A stretch of DNA of 9,254 nucleotides, taken from contig VBEU01000036.1 in assembly GCA_005883775.1 (NCBI GenBank), positions 1-9,254 of the forward strand, written 5' to 3'. The notes below the pieces were generated by a model, which saw only the letters and a program-made list of their open reading frames with translations, ran no database searches and was not told where the DNA came from. Origin of the DNA: Chloroflexota bacterium (GTDB lineage Bacteria; Chloroflexota; Limnocylindria; P2-11E). Shown here one piece after another: positions 1 through 5,065 of this stretch. Made by a program: the position numbers and the translations under genes. Numbering within the stretch: position 1 is the first letter of the stretch; each line of letters begins with the position of its first letter.

Positions 1-14
1 ACTCGCTCGCGCTC

Positions 15-971
15 GTGAAGATCGTGGTCACGCGGCCGATCGCGGACGAGGCGCTCGCGATCCTGCGCCCCAAGGGTGACGTTACCGTGGGCCCGGACGA
101 ACCCCCCATCCCGACGGCCGCTGAGGTCGCGCGGATGATCGCCGACGCCGAGGTCGTGTACACACTTCCGGCGAATCCGGTCAACGGCGACGCCATTCGG
201 GGCGCGAAGAAGCTGCGCATGATCGCCACGATGGGCACGGGGTACGACAACATCGACGTGGCCGCCGCCAAGGAGCGTGGCATACCGGTGACGTTCGCTC
301 CGGGGATACTCGACGAGACCACCGCGGACGGCGCGTTCGCTCTGCTCCTAGCCACCGCACGCCGGCTCGGCGAGGCAGAGCGTTTTCTCCGTGCCGGCAA
401 GTACCGCGGCTGGACGCCCTTCATGTTCACGGGGCAGGATGTCCACGGCGCGACGCTTGGCATCGTCGGCATGGGCCGGATCGGGCTCGCGGTGGCGCGA
501 CGCGCCCACGGCTTCGCGATGCGCATCCTCTATCAGGACGCGCGCCGTAATCCTGGCGCGGAGCAGGAGCTCGGGGCCGAGTATGTCGAGCGCCTTGACG
601 ACCTTCTCGCGCGCAGCGACTTCGTATCTCTGCACGTGCCGCTCCTTGCCGAGACGCGTCACCTGATGGACGCGGACCGCCTCCGCAAGATGAAGCGCAC
701 TGCGATCCTCATAAACACCTCGCGCGGCCCGGTCGTCGACGAGAAGGCGCTCGCGCAGGCGCTGAAGGAGGGCGTCATCGCCGGTGCCGGCCTGGATGTC
801 TACGAGCGCGAACCGGCAGTCGAGCCGGCCTTGCTCGAGCTCGAAAATGCCGTGCTCCTTCCGCATATCGCTTCCGCCTCGGAGCGCACCCGGACGCGAA
901 TGGCCGTCCGGGCCGCGGAGAACATTCGAGCGTTCATCGACGGAAAACCGTTGCTCGACCCGGTGCCGTGA
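15..971 (+). CDS. D-2-hydroxyacid dehydrogenase, glyoxylate/hydroxypyruvate reductase type
   Basis: This enzyme should reduce a 2-keto acid such as glyoxylate or hydroxypyruvate to the D-2-hydroxy acid with NAD(P)H in the cytoplasm. The 318 residues match the family's usual length. The Rossmann glycine motif GMGRIG lies at residues 152-157. The catalytic residues are visible as Arg237 in NTSRGPVVD, Glu266 in DVYEREP and His284 in LPHIAS, with family-like spacing. The N-terminal substrate-domain block TMGTGYDNID (72-81) and the ATADGAFALLLATARRL-like helix resemble archaeal and bacterial glyoxylate reductases (gyaR/ghrB type). The start is GTG. Its bases GTGA contain a TGA in another frame, which could be the stop of a gene lying outside the window, so the gene may be translationally coupled on both sides. 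The next gene begins on the last base of its stop codon. The family call is secure; the exact substrate is inference. Confidence 0.93.
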   Translation: MKIVVTRPIADEALAILRPKGDVTVGPDEPPIPTAAEVARMIADAEVVYTLPANPVNGDAIRGAKKLRMIATMGTGYDNIDVAAAKERGIPVTFAPGILDETTADGAFALLLATARRLGEAERFLRAGKYRGWTPFMFTGQDVHGATLGIVGMGRIGLAVARRAHGFAMRILYQDARRNPGAEQELGAEYVERLDDLLARSDFVSLHVPLLAETRHLMDADRLRKMKRTAILINTSRGPVVDEKALAQALKEGVIAGAGLDVYEREPAVEPALLELENAVLLPHIASASERTRTRMAVRAAENIRAFIDGKPLLDPVP

Positions 972-1621
972 TGACGGCTGCGACGAGCGTCCCGCCACAG
1001 GAGCGAGTCAACGTTTCGAGCGAAGGGGAAACGATCCAAGGGGATCTGTATGGGCGGCTCCCGGCAGCCCGCGTCGCGATCCTCGTACACGGACAGAACT
1101 GGGACGCCTCGGGCTGGCGGGAGGTCGCGCCACTCTTCGTCGCGCGCGGCGTGCCGGCGCTCGCCATCAACCTGCGCGGCTATGCGGCGTCGACCGGCAA
1201 GACCAATCGGTACCGCCCCGACAAGCCCTGGACGCCGGTCGCCGATCTTCGCGCCGCCAAATCCGTCTTGCGCGATCGTGGCGTCAAAGAAGTCGCGCTC
1301 GTCGGCTCGTCGATGGGCGGGAGTGCGGTGCTCGCGTCGAGCTTCGAAGGCGATGTCGAGTGCGTCGTTGCGATCTCGGCGCCGGTCGCGGCCATCCCGG
1401 ACGAGCTATCGAAGAAGATCACCGGCCGCAAGCTCTTTGTGTGCGCCGATCGCGACTCGCTCCGGGCCACGCCGAACGTCCTGGGGTGCTTTACCGCTGC
1501 AAGCGCCCCGAAGAAGCTCGTCCTCTTCGGCGGACGCGAACACTCGCGCGCGATGTTCAGCGCCGCCTACGGTGATGAGGCGCTCGGTGAGATCGTGGAG
1601 TTCGTATGCCGGCGCGGGTAA
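971..1621 (+). CDS. Small alpha/beta hydrolase (dienelactone hydrolase-like)
   Basis: This is a cytoplasmic alpha/beta-hydrolase-fold protein of about 216 residues with no signal peptide. Counting from the ATG at 971, the HGQNWDASGW loop near residue 40 is the usual oxyanion-hole strand-turn, the nucleophile elbow is GSSMG with Ser114, an acid candidate lies in VCADRDSL (Asp160 or Asp162), and the catalytic His is in FGGREHSR (His191). That gives a complete Ser-Asp-His triad. The core has no lid domain, as in dienelactone hydrolases and small esterases. The start codon shares one base with the dehydrogenase stop (TGATG), so it is probably read by coupled re-initiation; a GTG one codon earlier is also possible. 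The end overlaps the next gene by 16 bases. The substrate cannot be told from the sequence. Pairing with a hydroxyacid dehydrogenase suggests an ester or lactone, but this is only inference. Confidence 0.85.
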   Translation: MTAATSVPPQERVNVSSEGETIQGDLYGRLPAARVAILVHGQNWDASGWREVAPLFVARGVPALAINLRGYAASTGKTNRYRPDKPWTPVADLRAAKSVLRDRGVKEVALVGSSMGGSAVLASSFEGDVECVVAISAPVAAIPDELSKKITGRKLFVCADRDSLRATPNVLGCFTAASAPKKLVLFGGREHSRAMFSAAYGDEALGEIVEFVCRRG

Positions 1622-1863
1622 ATCCGGACGTCCCCGGCGAGCCGCGTCTTCTCCGCAAGGTGGGCAAACGGATCCGCGCGCTTCGCGAGGGCAAGGGGCT
1701 GACGATGGCCGAGCTCGGGGCGAGCCCAAAGGGCATCGTTTATTTCCAGCGCCAGTACGTCTGGAAGATGGAGACCGGCCGTGTCGCGCCATCCCTCTCG
1801 GCTCTCGCCCACTTCGCCAAGCGCTTGGACGTTCCGTTGGCCGAGCTCCTGCGTGGGATATAG
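1606..1863 (+). CDS. XRE-family helix-turn-helix DNA-binding protein
   Basis: This 85-residue protein is essentially one XRE/Cro-C1-type DNA-binding domain with no effector domain. The family pattern is clear: VGKRIRALREGKGLTMAEL (helix 1 and the start of helix 2), YVWKMETGRVAPS (recognition helix end and the E-x-G turn), then LSALAHFAKRLDVPLAELL (helices 4-5). Between AELG and YVWKMETG there are about four more residues than in a typical XRE domain (GASPKGIVYFQRQ), so the helix 2-3 turn may be unusual. The ATG at 1606 is supported by GGAG at 1597-1600, five bases upstream and inside the hydrolase gene. A GTG at codon 19 is a poorer alternative because it lies inside the domain. The 16-base overlap implies co-expression with the hydrolase and dehydrogenase. 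It may regulate that operon or be a general repressor; this is not shown. Confidence 0.82.
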   Translation: MPARVNPDVPGEPRLLRKVGKRIRALREGKGLTMAELGASPKGIVYFQRQYVWKMETGRVAPSLSALAHFAKRLDVPLAELLRGI

Positions 1864-1911
1864 CGCTTGCTTCCGAGCTTGTCGCTGGCGCGTTGTTCAA
1901 TCTGGTGACAC

Positions 1912-1917
1912 CATAAT
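1912..1917 (+). promoter_or_regulatory. Putative -10 box for a leaderless response-regulator mRNA
   Basis: CATAAT ends six bases before the ATG at 1924, so a transcript would start at or next to the A of the start codon. No Shine-Dalgarno lies in the six intervening bases (TTCTTC). No good -35 is at the normal spacing; TTGTTC at 1893-1898 is too close. The geometry matches the boxes at 2425-2430 and 8683-8688. Confidence 0.5.
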
Positions 1918-1923
1918 TTCTTC

Positions 1924-2301
1924 ATGCAGGGGCGGCTGAACCGGCGGGTCCTGGTCATCGAAGACGACAACGACATCCGCAGGTTGATTACTGAGTCTTT
2001 ACGTAGCGCGGGTCTTGACGTCGTCGCGGCCGTCGACGCCAGTCAGGCTCTGCGAACGGCGCTCGCGCGCAAACCCGCCGCGGTCGTTCTCGACATCGGG
2101 TTACCGGACTACGACGGCACCCAGTTCGTGGCGCGTTGGCGCGAGCGGCGACCCGACGCCGGCGACGTGCCGATCGTGATCGTGAGCGGCCGAGCTGACC
2201 GCAGGGAGATCGCGAGCCTTCTCGGCGCCGCTTACGTATGCGGCAAGCCGTTCATCGTGGACGAGCTCGTTGATCAGGTGGAGCGCGCGGTCCTGCACTA
2301 G
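1924..2301 (+). CDS. Single-domain response regulator (CheY-like receiver)
   Basis: This cytoplasmic phospho-acceptor protein has 125 residues, the length of one receiver domain, with no output domain. All key residues are seen: the acidic pocket Glu13-Asp14-Asp15 in VIEDDND, the phospho-acceptor Asp57 in VVLDIGLPDYDG, Ser88 in VIVSGR at the Thr/Ser switch position, and Lys108 in CGKPF followed by the conserved Pro. No histidine kinase is encoded in the window, so it is an orphan. It probably acts by protein-protein contact or as a relay domain. It is separated from the XRE gene by 60 bases holding its own promoter-like box. The start lacks a Shine-Dalgarno, which fits leaderless translation. 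Function beyond phosphotransfer cannot be deduced. Confidence 0.92.
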   Translation: MQGRLNRRVLVIEDDNDIRRLITESLRSAGLDVVAAVDASQALRTALARKPAAVVLDIGLPDYDGTQFVARWRERRPDAGDVPIVIVSGRADRREIASLLGAAYVCGKPFIVDELVDQVERAVLH

Positions 2302-2327
2302 GCGCGGCGAATTCGCGTGGAGCGCTG

Positions 2328-2399
2328 TGAGCCGCCCGGGATTCGAACCCGGAACCAAGGGATTAAAAGTCCCCTGCTCTACCGTTGAGCTAGCGGCCC
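2328..2399 (-). tRNA. trnK: tRNA-Lys (anticodon UUU)
   Basis: The reverse complement folds as a complete 72-nt cloverleaf. The acceptor stem GGGCCGC pairs with GCGGCTC (one G-T wobble). The D stem GCTC/GAGC has a 7-nt loop containing GG. The anticodon stem GGGGA/TCCCT (one G-T at its base) carries the loop CTTTTAA, giving anticodon UUU for lysine AAA/AAG codons. The T stem CCGGG/CCCGG carries loop TTCGAAT. The discriminator base is A. The 3' CCA is not encoded, because the next genomic bases are CAG, so it must be added by the nucleotidyltransferase. There is no intron or sign of degeneration. The gene sits tail-to-tail with the response regulator and head-to-head with the dioxygenase gene. 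Confidence 0.95.
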
Positions 2400-2412
2400 G
2401 AGGGGTGCATCA

Positions 2413-2418
2413 AGTTTA
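2413..2418 (-). promoter_or_regulatory. Putative -10 box for tRNA-Lys
   Basis: On the minus strand this reads TAAACT, fitting the TAnnnT core. It would place the start about seven bases before the tRNA 5' end at 2399. No convincing -35 element is seen. It lies within 38 bases shared with the divergent dioxygenase promoter. Confidence 0.4.
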
Positions 2419-2424
2419 GGCGCG

Positions 2425-2430
2425 CATACT
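2425..2430 (+). promoter_or_regulatory. Putative -10 box for a leaderless dioxygenase mRNA
   Basis: CATACT ends seven bases before the ATG at 2438 with no Shine-Dalgarno between, so the transcript probably begins at or one base before the start codon. The same geometry occurs at 1912-1917 and 8683-8688. It lies only seven bases from the tRNA box on the other strand. Confidence 0.5.
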
Positions 2431-2437
2431 CCCGCGA

Positions 2438-3262
2438 ATGCCGCTGGTTTTCGCGTGCATCGCGCCTCACGGATCGATCGCCATCCCCGAAGCGAAACCA
2501 AAGGACCGACCGTCGCTCGCGAGCGCGACCACCGCCGGGATGCAGGAGCTCGGCCGTCGGTTCGCCGCAGCCCAGCCGGACGTCTCGATCGTGCTGACCC
2601 CTCACAACATCCACGTCGAGGGCGCCATGGCGGTGATCGATGCCGCCGCGGTCTCCGGCGACCTCGTCCAGTGGGGAAGCGCGATCTCGCTGCGGATCCC
2701 GGTCGACCGCGAGCTCGCCCTCGCCGTTCGCGACGCCATCCGCGAGGACGGCGTCCCGGTCGTGGCGGTGAGCTACGGCGCGAACGACCCGGCGTCCGCG
2801 GTCTTTCCGATGGACTGGGCGGTGCTGATCCCGGCCCACTTCATGGGTGGACGGACCGAACCGCAGGTGCCGGTCGCGATCGTGGCGCCGGCCCGCGATC
2901 TCAGCGACGAGGTGCACGTTCGAGCGGGCCGGTCGATCGGTCGTGCCGCGGCGGCGTCGCAAAAGCGGGTCGCGCTCATCGCGAGCTGCGATCACGGGCA
3001 CGGGCACGACGCGAAGGGCCCGTACGGGTTCACGCCGAAGTCGAAAGAATTCGATGAGGCCGTGGTGGCTCTATTCCGCGGTGGGGACGGTCTGCGTTTC
3101 TCGGGCCTGGGATCGGCGTTCGCGCGCGAAGCGAAAGCGGATAGCTACTGGCAGATGCTGATGCTCGAGGGCGCGCTCGCGCACGACCGCTGGAAGGGTG
3201 AGCTGCTTTCGTACGAGGCCCCGACGTACTTCGGAATGCTTTGCGCGTCCTACGCGCGGTAG
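2438..3262 (+). CDS. Class III extradiol ring-cleavage dioxygenase family protein (LigB-like)
   Basis: This 274-residue cytoplasmic protein has the LigB/MEMO fold, the catalytic-subunit B family of Fe(II)-dependent extradiol dioxygenases. The candidate iron-binding set is present: His11 in CIAPHG, His56 (or His59) in LTPHNIH, and Glu244 in MLMLEGAL. These match the His-His-Glu set described for LigB. A catalytic-base histidine is expected in ASCDHGHGHD (His186, His188 or His190), followed by the family block GPYGFTPKSKEFD. No small LigA-type subunit is nearby, so it probably works alone, as many single-chain members do. No neighbouring ring-hydroxylating or meta-cleavage pathway genes are present, so the substrate is unknown; a catechol or related ring is likely but inferred. 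Some LigB-fold proteins (MEMO, AmmeMemoRadiSam) act on other chemistry. The start lacks a Shine-Dalgarno and is preceded by a -10 box, consistent with leaderless translation. Confidence 0.87.
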   Translation: MPLVFACIAPHGSIAIPEAKPKDRPSLASATTAGMQELGRRFAAAQPDVSIVLTPHNIHVEGAMAVIDAAAVSGDLVQWGSAISLRIPVDRELALAVRDAIREDGVPVVAVSYGANDPASAVFPMDWAVLIPAHFMGGRTEPQVPVAIVAPARDLSDEVHVRAGRSIGRAAAASQKRVALIASCDHGHGHDAKGPYGFTPKSKEFDEAVVALFRGGDGLRFSGLGSAFAREAKADSYWQMLMLEGALAHDRWKGELLSYEAPTYFGMLCASYAR

Positions 3263-3263
3263 G

Positions 3264-3280
3264 GACCGCCAGGTTCGGTC
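3264..3280. terminator. Weak hairpin between convergent genes
   Basis: GACCG and CGGTC form a 5-bp stem around a 7-base loop in the 25-base gap between the dioxygenase stop and the membrane-protein stop. There is no T-tract on either side. It may act as a shared terminator, but the stem is short and could be chance. Confidence 0.25.
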
Positions 3281-3287
3281 GCCGCGC

Positions 3288-3836
3288 TCAGCGCCGCCCG
3301 GGCGCGGCCCGCCAGAGGAGAACGCTCACCAGAGCCCCGGCCGCGAGCGCGCCAAGGGCGGCGGCACGGATGACTTCGAGCTGACCCTGAAACGCGAACC
3401 ACGGCGGGGTCAGGACGATCACGTGAGCTGACCAGTAGGTGACCGCGACCGCGTTCGCGACGATCCACGTGCGTTGCGAGCGAAATCGCAGGTGGGGCGT
3501 CAGGACGGCGATGCCGGCGGCTGCCTCGAGAAGATGGCCGATGCCCGAAGCGAATTGTGTTTCGGTCGCATCCGGGATCGTGTCATGAAACCGAACAAGT
3601 ATCTCGCTCGCGAGCACGAGGCTGCCGACGCCGAAATAGACGAGGAGCATCGCGAGCGGCGGTGCGACGACACGCATGATCGGAGCGCTGCGCGGAACCA
3701 TCGAGACCGCGACCGCCCCAAGGACCAGTCCCGTTGTCATCACGGTGCTGGAGCTGATGAAGAGGTATGGGTTGCCAAGGACGTACCCGACAAGGCCGGC
3801 GAGATCGTTCGCGGTCGGGACGAGCGATGCGTGCAC
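3288..3836 (-). CDS. Small multi-span membrane protein of unknown function
   Basis: I do not recognise a family. The 182 residues are dominated by about five hydrophobic segments, roughly 30-47, 56-80, 96-115, 123-143 and 155-175, joined by short polar loops containing MVPRSAP, EILVRFHDTIPDATE and TPHLRFRSQR. It is therefore an integral inner-membrane protein. No catalytic motif, ATPase signature or cysteine pair is visible. The start is GTG at 3836, directly after an in-frame TAG, so it cannot be longer. The first roughly 12 residues are polar, and a later start near MTTGLVLG (residue 33) is possible. It lies 51 bases downstream of the FAD oxidoreductase on the same strand and probably shares its mRNA. 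A high-GC antisense frame runs opposite but looks like a shadow. Confidence 0.7.
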   Translation of the reverse strand: MHASLVPTANDLAGLVGYVLGNPYLFISSSTVMTTGLVLGAVAVSMVPRSAPIMRVVAPPLAMLLVYFGVGSLVLASEILVRFHDTIPDATETQFASGIGHLLEAAAGIAVLTPHLRFRSQRTWIVANAVAVTYWSAHVIVLTPPWFAFQGQLEVIRAAALGALAAGALVSVLLWRAAPGRR

Positions 3837-3887
3837 CTACGAATCTCAACGCTCGTGATCGCAGAGAAGGCTCGGCTGCCTGGCCGC

Positions 3888-5006
3888 TCACGCACGCTCA
3901 GGAGCGAACAGATCGGTCTCACTTCGATTCTTGCCGCGGACCACATCGGCGATGAGCTCGCCGGTCGCGGTCGCGAACGCCATGCCATGCCCGGTGAAGC
4001 CGGCGTTCACGAACACGCCGCTGTCGAGCCGCCCGACATACGGCAGCGCATCGTGCGAAAACCCCATCGTGCCCGCCCAGCGATGCGTCACCGTCGCTTC
4101 GGGGGATCGCTCGCGCAGAAAGCGCTCGAGCCGCTCCTGGATTTTTGGCGTCGTCCGCTCCTCTTCACCAACCTCCTCGTCGGCGGCGGTGTCACGCCAC
4201 CCGCCGACGAGCAGGCGGCCATCGGCACGCTGCCGCCAGTACCGGTAGCCGCGGTTGGCGTAGGCCGGCCGGTCGAAGACGGCGCGCCCGACGGGCGCGG
4301 TCGCGAGCATCTGGCCACGCACCGGGCGGACACGCAGCGGCACGAGGTGCTGCGAGTACGCGTTGACGCAGACGACGATGGCGCCCGCGTGGACGCGAGC
4401 GTGGTCGGTGCGGACCTCGCCATTGGTGACAGCCGTCGCCCGCGTTCCGTCGTAGATGCGCGCGCCGGCCGCGACCGCAGCTCCGGCAAGCGCCCGCACG
4501 TAGCGCGCCGGATGGAGTTCGCCGTCGTCCTCGTAGATGGCGGCGCGCTCGCCAGGCACGATGCGGACGCGCACCGACTCCGTCCCCAGACGGTCGGCGC
4601 TCTCGCGCACCTCGCTCCATTCCTCGTCATCTCCGGCGATCTGCGCCGAACCCTTCCAGGCGAGGTCACACCGGATCGCTTCGCGCGCGACGATCTCGCG
4701 GACGAGCTCCTGGTTGTGTCTGGTGAAGCGCCAGATGCGCAGCGCGCGATCTTCGCCATACCGGCGCGTCGCCGCGACGAAATTCTCGGCGACCCCCGCG
4801 AGGAGAAACCCGGCGTTTCGCCCGCTCGCCGCTTCGGCGACCGTGCGAGCCTCGAGGACGATCGGCTTCACACCGGCTCGCGCGAGGTGATAGGCGGTCG
4901 CGATGCCCGCGATGCCCGCGCCGACGATCGCGACGTCCGCGGAGGTGTCCTGATCGAGCGGCGGATGGTCGTCGGGTGCGACTTCGTCGAGCCAGATGCT
5001 CGTCAC
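3888..5006 (-). CDS. FAD-dependent oxidoreductase of the DAO family (gamma-glutamylputrescine oxidase-like)
   Basis: This 372-residue cytoplasmic flavoenzyme of the D-amino-acid oxidase superfamily should oxidise an amine or amino acid. The FAD dinucleotide-binding beta-alpha-beta is DVAIVGAGIAGIATAYHLARAG, with GAGIAG at 29-34 and the ribose-binding Glu52 in VLEAR. The next family block is ASGRNAGF (60-67), where PuuB-type enzymes usually have GRNGG; here the second glycine is Ala. RPVRGQMLAT and YRYWRQRADGRLLVGG are the typical middle strands, and GFTGHGMAFA at 336-345 is the C-terminal flavin-binding stretch. The N-terminal SIWLDEV segment before the Rossmann fold also resembles PuuB-like proteins. 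The start is GTG at 5006 with only a weak GGAA upstream. No polyamine or sarcosine pathway genes surround it, so the substrate is unassigned. It heads a probable two-gene transcript with the membrane protein. Confidence 0.88.
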   Translation of the reverse strand: MTSIWLDEVAPDDHPPLDQDTSADVAIVGAGIAGIATAYHLARAGVKPIVLEARTVAEAASGRNAGFLLAGVAENFVAATRRYGEDRALRIWRFTRHNQELVREIVAREAIRCDLAWKGSAQIAGDDEEWSEVRESADRLGTESVRVRIVPGERAAIYEDDGELHPARYVRALAGAAVAAGARIYDGTRATAVTNGEVRTDHARVHAGAIVVCVNAYSQHLVPLRVRPVRGQMLATAPVGRAVFDRPAYANRGYRYWRQRADGRLLVGGWRDTAADEEVGEEERTTPKIQERLERFLRERSPEATVTHRWAGTMGFSHDALPYVGRLDSGVFVNAGFTGHGMAFATATGELIADVVRGKNRSETDLFAPERA

Positions 5007-5012
5007 TTCCGG

Positions 5013-5018
5013 TACTCT
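5013..5018 (+). promoter_or_regulatory. Putative -10 box for the secreted nuclease gene
   Basis: TACTCT fits the TAnnnT core in the short gap between the divergent oxidoreductase and nuclease genes. It would put the transcript start near 5025, giving a leader of about 40 bases that contains a Shine-Dalgarno. No clear -35 is visible. The call rests on position and similarity to the other boxes. Confidence 0.35.
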
Positions 5019-5055
5019 GCCTTAGGCGCGGCGGCGCCGGCCGAAACGCTTGAGT

Positions 5056-5060
5056 GAGGG
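5056..5060 (+). promoter_or_regulatory. Ribosome binding site selecting the ATG at 5066
   Basis: GAGGG lies five bases before the ATG at 5066. It overlaps the upstream in-frame GTG codons (5054 and 5060), which makes those starts unlikely and gives a cleaner signal-peptide N-terminus. Confidence 0.55.
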
Positions 5061-5065
5061 TGGGG

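Noticed and set aside
1..18. End of an upstream gene (frame closing with TGA at 16-18)
   Set aside because: Only five codons are visible, so it cannot be supported as a feature, although the GTGA overlap with the dehydrogenase start is suggestive.
2307..2316. 10-bp palindrome GCGAATTCGC between the response regulator and tRNA as a terminator or operator
   Set aside because: It is too short to form a stable hairpin with a loop, has no T-tract, and could be chance in a 26-base gap.
2390..3007. A 205-codon minus-strand frame opposite the dioxygenase and overlapping tRNA-Lys
   Set aside because: It overlaps a structurally complete tRNA and a conserved gene, and its Arg/Asp/His-rich content is typical of an antisense shadow.
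3474..5057. A 527-codon open frame on the + strand opposite the FAD oxidoreductase and membrane protein genes
   Set aside because: Its composition is Arg/Asp/His-rich with no recognisable domain, and it runs antisense to two well-supported genes. In high-GC DNA a long open complementary frame is expected from codon bias.
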